Assembly (NCBI GenBank): GCA_013388735.1
Contig: JACAES010000013.1
Location: 1-35,610 of the forward strand
Direction of reading: 5' to 3'
From: Chloroflexota bacterium
GTDB taxonomy: Bacteria > Chloroflexota > Anaerolineae > Aggregatilineales > Phototrophicaceae
Length of the DNA stretch: 35,610 bases
Shown here: one piece after another, positions 29,367 to 35,610 of the stretch
Numbering within the stretch: position 1 is the stretch's first letter
Layout: each line of letters starts with the position of its first letter
Made by a program: the position numbers and the translations under genes
The notes under the pieces: model-generated
The model's input: the letters and a program-made list of their open reading frames with translations, nothing else
Database searches by the model: none
Told to the model about the DNA's origin: nothing

Positions 29367-30677
29367 ATGGCAGCTAATCCTTTTGTGGTTTACGTTCGCG
29401 GTCTGCCGGAAACACCTTCGATCACCGAAGTGAACACCCGCTCCGGCCCGGCCACGAGTTACCCCATCGTCAGAAAAGTGCCGGTCGGCACCGGCAATCT
29501 GCGCGTGCTGGAGGTGCGCCCGGACGAACAGCAGAATCACTTTCAGGGTAAAGTCTACCAGTGGTTCAAGCTGGAACTGCCGGATAGCCAGGCCGGCTGG
29601 GCGCGCGATGATCTGCTGGAAGTCTCCGGCGACGGCTCGCCCTTCGGTTACGGCGTCATCCAGGTGCGGACGTTCGCTTTCGTCCTCACGCGCACGCCGC
29701 CGCCGGCCATCGCCACGCCGCCGCCGATGGAAGTGACGGTCAGCACCCCACCGCCGCCGCCCGTGCCGTTTACCCCGCCGCCGGTCAGCATCTCGACGAA
29801 CGTGCAAACGCCACCTGTGCCGACTCCGCCGCCGGCGCCTGCGCCGGTCGCTACCCCGCCGCCTGTAATGTCAACGCCCAGCGCCGCGCCGGTCGCCTAC
29901 GTCAATGCCCGCGACGGCGCCAACGTGCGCTCCGGCCCCGGCATCACCTTCTCGACCGTTACCCGCATCAACCGGAATACGGCCCTGCCGATTCTGGCCG
30001 TGCAGCAGGAGGTCGGCGGGCCGTTCCGCTGGGTAAAGGTGACGCTGCCCACCGGCGGCGAGGGCTGGATGCGCGAGGATACGCTGCGGTTTGACGCCAG
30101 CGCTGCCCCGCTGGGACTCACCCAACCCGACCTGTACCCCGCGCCGATGGCCGACCGCTGGTGGGTGCGCGGTTACGACGGCCCGGACGGCCACTGGGGA
30201 TGGGACTTCGGCGCGCGCACTGGCGAACCGGTTCTGGCCGGGCCGTCCGGCGGGCTGGTCATCCGGTCGGCGGCCTGCGCCCGCTGCACGCCCGACCGCC
30301 CCAGCTTCAAACACTATAACATCCCGCTCAACGACCCAACCGCCCTCAACGACCCGGCCTGGAACTATGGCTACGGGCATTATGTGATCGTGCGCTACCT
30401 GAACGAACAGCTTCCCGCTTCCACGCGCCAGGCGTTGGTTTCGCGCGGCCTGGGCGGGGCGCACCTGTACTGTATGTACGCCCACCTGGACAGCCGCGTC
30501 GTCAGCGACGGCCAGATGGCGGCGGCAGGCGCGGTCATCGGCGCGTGCGGCGATACCGGCAATTCCCAAGCGACCCACCTGCACCTGGAGATGCGGGCTT
30601 CCACCAACCCGAACGACACCAACTGGGCGGGCATGAAAAAGAACCTGCTCGACCCCGGCCTATTATTCTATCGCTGA
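29367..30677 (+). CDS. SH3b-SH3b-M23 peptidoglycan endopeptidase without signal peptide
   Basis: 436 residues from ATG 29367 behind AAGGAGGAG. Domains: an N-terminal SH3b-like module (about 5-108, 'EVNTRSGPATSYPIVRKVPV', 'GWARDDLLEV'), a Pro-rich linker (110-172), a second SH3b (about 177-243, 'ANVRSGPGITFSTVTRI'), and an M23 LytM-type peptidase (about 262-430). The zinc site is intact: H276 and D280 ('GHWGWDFG'), H373 ('YAHLD'), and H404 and H406 ('THLHLEM'). M23 enzymes cut peptide cross-links in cell walls. There is no signal peptide or membrane helix, so export must be non-classical, or release by lysis. An insert of about 55 residues lies between the HxxxD and YAHLD parts. The next gene is a paralogue of its N-terminal module. 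Confidence 0.85.
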   Translation: MAANPFVVYVRGLPETPSITEVNTRSGPATSYPIVRKVPVGTGNLRVLEVRPDEQQNHFQGKVYQWFKLELPDSQAGWARDDLLEVSGDGSPFGYGVIQVRTFAFVLTRTPPPAIATPPPMEVTVSTPPPPPVPFTPPPVSISTNVQTPPVPTPPPAPAPVATPPPVMSTPSAAPVAYVNARDGANVRSGPGITFSTVTRINRNTALPILAVQQEVGGPFRWVKVTLPTGGEGWMREDTLRFDASAAPLGLTQPDLYPAPMADRWWVRGYDGPDGHWGWDFGARTGEPVLAGPSGGLVIRSAACARCTPDRPSFKHYNIPLNDPTALNDPAWNYGYGHYVIVRYLNEQLPASTRQALVSRGLGGAHLYCMYAHLDSRVVSDGQMAAAGAVIGACGDTGNSQATHLHLEMRASTNPNDTNWAGMKKNLLDPGLLFYR

Positions 30678-30694
30678 TAAGCGAGGGAGGACTC

Positions 30695-31891
30695 ATGTCG
30701 AACGCGCCGCTGACTGCCATCATTCGGGGAATCCCCGAATCGCCGGCGATCACCGAAATCAACATTCGCGCCGGCGCAAGCACCAATTACGCCGTGCTGT
30801 TTAAAGCCCCGGTGCGCCTGGCGAACCTGGGCGTGCTGGACGCGCGCCGGGACGAAACCGGCAGTCACCATCAGGGGAAGGTCTACCAATGGCTGCGGCT
30901 GGCGTTCCCGGATGGACGAGAAGGCTGGGCGCGCGACGACCTGCTCGAAATCTACGGTGACGGCACGCGCTGTGGCTACGGCCTGATCGCCGTGCCGACC
31001 TTCGCCTTCGCGCTGACGCGGGATGAAAGCGTCTCGCCGCTGGCGGCGGGGCAGCATATCGTCGCGCCGGTCGGCCAGCGGGAGGAAATGCCCTCGCCCG
31101 CGCCGGTAATCACACCCGCGCCGCCACCGGTTCCCGCGCCTGCGCCCGCCGCGCCGGGAGTCCCTGCGCTGGCGGCCACCCCTGCCGCTGCCGACCGGGT
31201 GCAGAAGGCCGCTTTTAACATCACCTCGGCGTTTGAGGGCGGCGGTTATGCCACCTACCAGAACTACGACTCCGGCATCATCAGCTACGGGCGCTTCCAG
31301 TTCACGCTGGCGGCGGGCAGTTTTATCACCGTCGTTAAGCTGTTTACCGAACGTTCAACCAGCCCCGTCGCGGAGCAGCTTCGCGCTTATCTGCCGCGCA
31401 TCAGCGCCAGGGACGAAACGCTGCGCGGCGATATGAACCTGAAGGCGCTGCTGGTGCAGGCCGCGCAGGAAAAAATCATGCAGGATGTGCAGGACGAGGT
31501 GGCCGTGGAAGGATTTTACAAGCCGGTGGTGGAACTGAGCATCGCGCCGCGCAACATTCAGACGCCGCTGGCCTACGCGCTGATCTTCGACATGGCGATC
31601 CAGCACGGACGTTTTAACCACCTGCTGCCTAAAACCGAAGAAACGCTCGGCCTGCCGTCCAAGTCGCGCCTGGTCGAAAATGGCGTCAGCGAGCCGGTCT
31701 TCATCCAGACGCTGGCCCGGCTGCGCCAGGAAAACCTGTACGCGCTGGCGGTCAAACTCAACCTGCCGGGCATGAGGCCGCGCGGTGACTTCTGGGTGAA
31801 CCTGGTCGCTGCCGGCGACTGGATGCTTGAGGGGGATGCGAACGGCAATCTGAACATCAACGGCAAAATCGTCCAGGTGCGCAATCCGTGA
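30695..31891 (+). CDS. SH3b protein with lysozyme/chitosanase-like C-terminal domain, no signal peptide
   Basis: 398 residues from ATG 30695 with AGGGAGG four bases upstream. The first 108 residues are a paralogue of the neighbour's SH3b module ('EINIRAGASTNYAVLFKAPV', 'GKVYQWLRLAFPDGREGWAR'). A Pro/Ala linker (about 130-165) leads to an all-helical domain beginning 'FNITSAFEGGGYATYQNYDS' followed by 'YGRFQFTLAAGSF', which resembles the start of the GH46 chitosanase / lysozyme superfamily; E181 and D192 would be the acid pair. Chitosan or glycan hydrolysis is an inference. Like its neighbour it lacks a signal peptide. It lies 17 bp after the M23 gene and is probably co-transcribed; together they could cut peptide and glycan strands of a wall. 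Confidence 0.65.
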   Translation: MSNAPLTAIIRGIPESPAITEINIRAGASTNYAVLFKAPVRLANLGVLDARRDETGSHHQGKVYQWLRLAFPDGREGWARDDLLEIYGDGTRCGYGLIAVPTFAFALTRDESVSPLAAGQHIVAPVGQREEMPSPAPVITPAPPPVPAPAPAAPGVPALAATPAAADRVQKAAFNITSAFEGGGYATYQNYDSGIISYGRFQFTLAAGSFITVVKLFTERSTSPVAEQLRAYLPRISARDETLRGDMNLKALLVQAAQEKIMQDVQDEVAVEGFYKPVVELSIAPRNIQTPLAYALIFDMAIQHGRFNHLLPKTEETLGLPSKSRLVENGVSEPVFIQTLARLRQENLYALAVKLNLPGMRPRGDFWVNLVAAGDWMLEGDANGNLNINGKIVQVRNP

Positions 31892-31899
31892 ATCATACG

Positions 31900-31930
31900 G
31901 TAGGGGCGGGTTTAGAAGCCCGCCCCCTAC
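31900..31930. repeat. GTAGGGGCGGG hairpin repeat
   Basis: GTAGGGGCGGG (31900-31910) pairs with CCCGCCCCCTAC (31919-31930) with one bulge, between two convergent genes. It may terminate both; a degenerate relative is at 1729-1757. Confidence 0.65.
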
Positions 31931-31961
31931 ACACCGCCGCGCCCAATGTCTGGCTCTTCCG

Positions 31962-32837
31962 TTATGCCGCTTTGACGCTGCGGCCCAGCAGCGACCACAG
32001 ATAGCCTTTGCCCGGCGCCAGGAAAAACGCCGCCAGGAACAGCGCCGTCATGGTCAGCACGATGGCCGCGCTGGGCGCGACTCGACCGTGCCAGGCGATG
32101 TACAAACCGGCCACGCCGCTGCCTGCGCCGATGGCCGCCCCCAGCAGCATGAGATGGTGCAGCCGCCGCACGAAAAAGCGCGCCGCCGCCGCCGGCGTCA
32201 CCAGCATGGCCGCCACCAGCGCCACGCCCGCCACCTGCGTTCCCATCACAATCGTCACTGCCAGCAGCACCAGCAGCAGCACCCGCAGCGCCTCGCCCGG
32301 CAGCCGCAGCGTTTGCGCCAGCGTGGCGTCGAAGGAAACCACCAGCAGCTCTTTGTAAAACAGGAAAACCAGACCCAGCACAACCAGCCCGATCAGCAGC
32401 GTCAGGGTCAGGTCGTCGGCGCTGACGGCCAGGATGTTGCCGATCAGCACATGAGTCAGGTCAACCGTGTAGTTCTGCGCCTTCGAAATCAGCGCCACGC
32501 CCAGCGCCAGCATCCCGGCGAAAACGATGCCGATGGCGGTATCCTCGGCCATTCGTTCGCCGCGCGTCAGAAAGCCGATGCCCAGCGCCGACAGGACGCC
32601 CGCCGCCAGGCCGCCCACCAGCAGCGACATGCCGCCGCTGCCCGCCGCCAGAAAGGCCACCGCCACGCCCGGCAGAATGCTGTGCGCCAGCGCGTCGCCC
32701 AGGAAGGCCAGCCCGCGCGTGACCACGTAAGCGCCCATTACGCCGCTGATGACGCCGATCAGCGCCGCCGCCACTATCGCCCGCTGCATGAAAGCCAGCT
32801 GCAGCGGTTCGACAAACAGCGTTTGCAGTACGTCCAT
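31962..32837 (-). CDS. Metal (Zn/Mn) ABC transporter permease, ABC-3 family
   Basis: A 291-residue, roughly eight-helix permease of the ZnuB/MntB type, which imports Zn, Mn or Fe with a binding protein and ATPase. Signatures: 'GAYVVTRGLAFLGDALAHSI' near residues 34-54 (the family's conserved loop), 'GIVFAGMLALGVALIS', 'LVAAMLVTPAAAARFFVRRL' (about 207-226). ATG 32837 has GAGGTGAT, a strong anti-SD match, nine bases upstream. No ATPase or metal-binding protein gene lies next to it, since the response regulator diverges upstream, so it is an orphan component. Which metal is moved is not decided by the sequence. Confidence 0.87.
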   Translation of the reverse strand: MDVLQTLFVEPLQLAFMQRAIVAAALIGVISGVMGAYVVTRGLAFLGDALAHSILPGVAVAFLAAGSGGMSLLVGGLAAGVLSALGIGFLTRGERMAEDTAIGIVFAGMLALGVALISKAQNYTVDLTHVLIGNILAVSADDLTLTLLIGLVVLGLVFLFYKELLVVSFDATLAQTLRLPGEALRVLLLVLLAVTIVMGTQVAGVALVAAMLVTPAAAARFFVRRLHHLMLLGAAIGAGSGVAGLYIAWHGRVAPSAAIVLTMTALFLAAFFLAPGKGYLWSLLGRSVKAA

Positions 32838-32970
32838 TGTTTCGGGATCACCTCTAATTGAAACGACGTATCAATAATAATCCCGCGCCCCGGCGGCGGC
32901 AAGCGGCAGTTCAACCATAGCCCGGCAGGCTTTATTTCATAAAGAATTTACGAATAACGGCTTTGTATCA

Positions 32971-33000
32971 TTGACATCTGCCGAAGGGTCGATACATAAT
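32971..33000 (+). promoter_or_regulatory. Consensus promoter of the response regulator
   Basis: TTGACA (32971-32976) and CATAAT (32995-33000), 18 bp apart, 50 bp before the ATG. It is the only perfect TTGACA -35 paired with a good -10 that I saw in the window. Confidence 0.65.
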
Positions 33001-33049
33001 GAATTTACAGTTGTGATTAGTTTGCACCGCAATACTCAGGGAAAATACC

Positions 33050-33445
33050 ATGTCCGTGAAAATCCTGTATGTTGAAGACAATCCTCAGAATATGCGCCTG
33101 GTCAAAAAGATACTGGCCGCCGCCGGCTATGAGGTACTGGAGGCCACTGAAGGGCTGACCGGCGTTGCACTGGCCGCCCGTGAACAGCCCGACCTGATCT
33201 TAATGGACATCAACCTGCCGGATATTAACGGGCTGGAAGCCACCGCCCGGCTCAAGGCTTCGCCGCAGCTTTCCTGGATTCCGGTCATTGCTCTGACGGC
33301 CAATGCCATGCACGGCGACCGCGAACACTGTCTGGCCGCCGGCTGCGACGGTTATCTCGCCAAGCCGGTTATGAAAAGCGAACTGCTCAACACCGTCGCG
33401 TCGTTTCTGGGGCAGGTCGCGCATCCGGTCGGCGCGCGTCGTTAG
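33050..33445 (+). CDS. Stand-alone response regulator receiver (CheY/DivK-like)
   Basis: 131 residues, receiver domain only. Acidic pocket E9-D10, phospho-acceptor D53 ('LILMDINLPDINGLEA'), T83 ('IALTANAM') and K105 ('YLAKPV') are all present, so it should be phosphorylated. There is no DNA-binding or enzyme output domain, so it acts through protein contact, as CheY or DivK do. The sequence context 'YVEDNPQNMRLVKKIL' is typical of DivK-like regulators used with hybrid kinases. No histidine kinase is in the window. The ribosome site is weak (AGGGA). Confidence 0.9.
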   Translation: MSVKILYVEDNPQNMRLVKKILAAAGYEVLEATEGLTGVALAAREQPDLILMDINLPDINGLEATARLKASPQLSWIPVIALTANAMHGDREHCLAAGCDGYLAKPVMKSELLNTVASFLGQVAHPVGARR

Positions 33446-33468
33446 CGCGCCGGTGGACAAATGCATAA

Positions 33469-33538
33469 CGCCGGATAGCCGGCGGGCATCTGCCCTTTAA
33501 TCAAGAGCTAACGCCCACCCCCTCTATCCGGCAGTTTT
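33469..33538 (+). terminator. Hairpin region between convergent genes
   Basis: CGCCGG-ATAG-CCGGCG (33469-33484) and GGGC-ATCT-GCCC-TTT (33484-33498) are small stems. GCCGGATAG (33470-33478) can also pair with CTATCCGGC (33524-33532), which is followed by AGTTTTG. This alternative pairing may end transcription of the response regulator. Confidence 0.4.
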
Positions 33539-33540
33539 GT

Positions 33541-34653
33541 TCAGTGCGGTTTTGCCCCAAGCTGCCTGGGATAAGCGGTCAGCACGTCCAGCCCGTCCTC
33601 GGTGACGACGACGTTATCCTCGATTCGCACGCCGCCCAGTCCCGGAAGATAAATGCCCGGCTCAATGGTAAACACCATACCCGGCTCCAGCAGGTCTGCC
33701 ACGCCGGAAGCGATCTGCGGAATCGGCTCATGTACGTCCAGCCCCAGGCCATGTCCGGTGCGATGGATGAAATACTCGCCGTAACCCGCCGCCTCGATGA
33801 CCCCGCGCGCTGCCCGATCTACCTGCCCCATTGCCACGCCCGGCCCGGCAGCCGCCCGCCCGGCCTCGTTGGCGGCCAGCACCGTCGCGTAGATTTTCTG
33901 CATTTCGGCGCTGGGCGCGCCCAGGCAGAACGTCCGCGTGATGTCCGCCGGGTAGCCCTGCACCGTGCCGCCGTAGTCAATCAGCAAAAACTCGTCGGCC
34001 TGCAAAACCCGGTCGGTGGTTGTGCCGTGTGGCAGGGCGCTGTTGGGGCCGGTCTGTACCAGCGTCTCGAAGGCTTTGCCGCTGCTGCCCAGGGTCGTCA
34101 GTTCGTCCTCCAGCCGCGCCGCGATCTGCCGTTCGGTCAAGCCCGGCTGCACCCAGGCCAACAGGTTATCCAGCGCCTTCTCGCTCAGGCGGATGGCCTG
34201 CCGCATGAGTTCGATTTCTTCCGGCGTTTTGATGGCGCGGATATGCACCAGGTCACGTTCCACCGGCTGCACCGTCAGCGACGGGTCAATGTCCAGGAAG
34301 GCCAGCCATTCGCTGAGACGCATGGTCATGCCGTCCACACCTAACCGTTTGCCGTTCAGCCCCAGGTCACGAAGCGCCTGCCGGAAGGCCTCCCGGTAGC
34401 CCGCCGTATCCGTCCAGGCGAAGGCGCGCGCTTCCAGGTCGGGGCGGGCGTTCAGGCGCGGCGTTTCCAGTTCCGGCAGGATGATGGACATCGCGCCGTC
34501 CGGCGTAAAAAACGCAATGATCGGGCGCTCCGACAGGTGAAAATCCAGGCCGGTGAAGTAGCGCATATTCGCGCCCGGCACGATCAATACCGCGTCCACA
34601 CCGGCGATCTGGCGCAGTTTTTCCTGGCGCTGGGCATACTGAATGGTAGTCAT
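33541..34653 (-). CDS. M24 Xaa-Pro aminopeptidase (PepQ/PepP-like)
   Basis: A 370-residue dinuclear metallopeptidase that removes the residue before a proline. ATG 34653 has GGTGA seven bases upstream; the open frame reaches 34734 without a site. The N-terminal half is the creatinase-type domain ('VDAVLIVPGANMRYFTGLDF'). The C-terminal pita-bread domain has all five metal ligands: D226 ('LIDYGGTV'), D237 ('YPADITRTF'), H301 ('HRTGHGLGLDVHE'), E331 ('FTIEPGIYLPGLGG') and E345 ('VRIEDNVVV'). Length and order are typical. It has no signal peptide, so it is cytoplasmic and serves peptide turnover. Confidence 0.92.
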   Translation of the reverse strand: MTTIQYAQRQEKLRQIAGVDAVLIVPGANMRYFTGLDFHLSERPIIAFFTPDGAMSIILPELETPRLNARPDLEARAFAWTDTAGYREAFRQALRDLGLNGKRLGVDGMTMRLSEWLAFLDIDPSLTVQPVERDLVHIRAIKTPEEIELMRQAIRLSEKALDNLLAWVQPGLTERQIAARLEDELTTLGSSGKAFETLVQTGPNSALPHGTTTDRVLQADEFLLIDYGGTVQGYPADITRTFCLGAPSAEMQKIYATVLAANEAGRAAAGPGVAMGQVDRAARGVIEAAGYGEYFIHRTGHGLGLDVHEPIPQIASGVADLLEPGMVFTIEPGIYLPGLGGVRIEDNVVVTEDGLDVLTAYPRQLGAKPH

Positions 34654-34698
34654 GGTTGGTTCACCTGCCTTTCTGTGGTGATCGGTTTTGAGGCGTGC

Positions 34699-34704
34699 AT
34701 TATA
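34699..34704 (-). promoter_or_regulatory. TATAAT -10 element of the Xaa-Pro peptidase
   Basis: A perfect TATAAT on the minus strand lies 46 bases before the ATG. No convincing -35 is present. Confidence 0.45.
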
Positions 34705-34779
34705 GCCAAAAACTTCAGCCTGCGGCGTCCGCAATTTCGGTTATCATACAGAAAACGCCAACGATTCGAGGGACGCCTT

Positions 34780-35610
34780 ATGAACCTTGAGGACTTGCTG
34801 AACGGACTGAAAGCCGACGACGCCAGCGCCCGTTTGCAGGCGGCGCGCATCATCGGCCTGCTGGACGAAACGCTGGCGCTGGATGCTCTGGCGGCCCGCT
34901 ACCGCGTCGAAACCGCTGCTGAAGTAAAGGCCGCCATCGCCTGGGCGGGCAAACGTGTGCAGGCCGCCCGGCAGGCCGGTTACACCACGCTGGATGCCAT
35001 CTTCAAACACTTCCACATCGAGTACGAAATCGAAAACCAGGAGGACAAACGCGAGGCCGACCTGCTCCGCAAAATGCAGACCGACCTGGACATGCAGCTC
35101 TTGCGCGAACGCAGCGGCAGGGCGGGCAATATCGCCCTGGGCGCGGCCATCGGCGGGGTGCTGATGGGCCCGCAGGGCATGTTGATCGGCGCGATGTCGG
35201 GATTAACGCCCGGCGCGGATGCCCTGTCGTCCGGCCTGGAAGAACGCCCGCAGATCGGCAAACGCCGTGTGCTGCCCACCCGCCCTGGCGACGGCGACAT
35301 CCGGCTGATCGTGCGCCGCCTGCTGGACGATCCCAACCCGGACAAACGGCGCAGCGCCGCCCTCGACCTGGGCAGTATCAGCAATAACCCGGCGGCGCTG
35401 CCGTACCTGGCGCAGGCGTTTGTCGAAGACGCGGTTCAGGTCGTGCGCGAAGCGGCAGGGCGCGCCGGCAAGCTCATTTACTGGAATGTGATCTACTGGG
35501 AGATGGAGCAGAGCGGGGAAATGGCGCGGGAAATCGAACGGCGCGCCGCTGCCCGATCCGCCGCCGAAGCGCAGACGCCGGCTGCCCAGCCGACCGACAC
35601 GCCCGCCGCC
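34780..35610 (+). CDS. HEAT-repeat protein with glycine-zipper segment (3' truncated)
   Basis: The frame starts at ATG 34780 (GAGGG seven bases upstream) and runs to the right edge without a stop, so 277 residues are visible. Residues about 4-60 form HEAT-like helices ('DDASARLQAARIIGLLDE'), a charged helical region follows (about 80-112), then a Gly-rich hydrophobic segment 'NIALGAAIGGVLMGPQGMLI' (about 116-142) like a glycine zipper, and a second HEAT unit ('PDKRRSAALDLGSISNNPAA', about 188-225). The tail becomes Ala/Pro/Thr-rich. HEAT repeats bind proteins and a zipper can insert in or lie on membranes. The role is unknown. It is divergent from the Xaa-Pro peptidase gene. Confidence 0.72.
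   Translation, partial: MNLEDLLNGLKADDASARLQAARIIGLLDETLALDALAARYRVETAAEVKAAIAWAGKRVQAARQAGYTTLDAIFKHFHIEYEIENQEDKREADLLRKMQTDLDMQLLRERSGRAGNIALGAAIGGVLMGPQGMLIGAMSGLTPGADALSSGLEERPQIGKRRVLPTRPGDGDIRLIVRRLLDDPNPDKRRSAALDLGSISNNPAALPYLAQAFVEDAVQVVREAAGRAGKLIYWNVIYWEMEQSGEMAREIERRAAARSAAEAQTPAAQPTDTPAA

Noticed and set aside
29367..31891. Prophage lysis module
   Set aside because: The hydrolase pair lacks holin, capsid, tail, integrase or terminase neighbours, and its flanks are ordinary chromosomal genes.
1..35610. tRNA or rRNA genes
   Set aside because: I scanned the spacers for a GGTTCRA-type T-arm with a matching acceptor stem and for rRNA-like sequence and found none. A covariance search would be more decisive.

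Overview
The window is a GC-rich chromosomal stretch. It most resembles a Chloroflexota genome, probably of the Anaerolineae type. This is inferred from protein style, with no 16S rRNA or tRNA gene to test it: surface lipoproteins with Thr/Pro-rich linkers, DUF4397, SH3b and LysM modules, tandem Kelch proteins, an LprG-like lipoprotein with its MFS partner, and TTG/GTG starts behind strong Shine-Dalgarno sites. I see no prophage, transposase, CRISPR array, rRNA or tRNA. Both edges cut a gene.

Layout. 1-4009: tail of a saccharopine-dehydrogenase-like oxidoreductase, then on the minus strand a BMP-type substrate-binding protein and two tandem membrane-anchored Kelch propellers. 4132-6988 (plus): a GNAT acetyltransferase, an unknown Cys-motif protein and a radical SAM enzyme with an elaborate promoter/operator region. 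7198-11774 (minus): a surface operon of a LysM protein, a DUF4397/IPT lipoprotein and a DUF4397/SH3 protein. 11936-13689 (plus): a heptose-7-phosphate-type GHMP kinase overlapping a SprT/YgjP-like metallopeptidase. 13898-16424: a TetR regulator and a DHA2 efflux pump. 16607-18818: a tightly coupled hydrolase, methyltransferase and stand-alone E2-type acyltransferase. 18826-20163 (minus): asparaginyl-tRNA synthetase. 20371-22012 (plus): a four-repeat Clp-N protein without ATPase, then an FHA membrane protein. 22068-24481 (minus): an LprG-like lipoprotein translationally coupled to a DHA2 MFS transporter, the same arrangement as the mycobacterial lprG-P55 operon. 24970-27607: a P-loop kinase and a lipoprotein, divergent from and overlapping an M14 carboxypeptidase lipoprotein. 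27721-29063: an NAD-dependent epimerase and an unknown 115-residue protein. 29367-31891: two paralogous SH3b proteins, one with an M23 peptidase and one with a lysozyme/chitosanase-like domain, both without signal peptides. 31962-35610: a metal ABC permease, a stand-alone response regulator, an M24 Xaa-Pro peptidase and a truncated HEAT-repeat protein.

Much of the window serves the cell envelope: surface lipoproteins, wall hydrolases, efflux and lipid or drug export, and sugar-phosphate activation. The intergenic spacers carry several families of short palindromic repeats (GGGCTTAAGCCC-centred, GAATTC-looped GC hairpins, GTAGGGGCGGG hairpins, and a CAGGGYAATCGCTT element). The most noteworthy items are the LprG/P55-like pair, the leaderless twin wall hydrolases, the regulated radical SAM gene and the E2-like acyltransferase operon.
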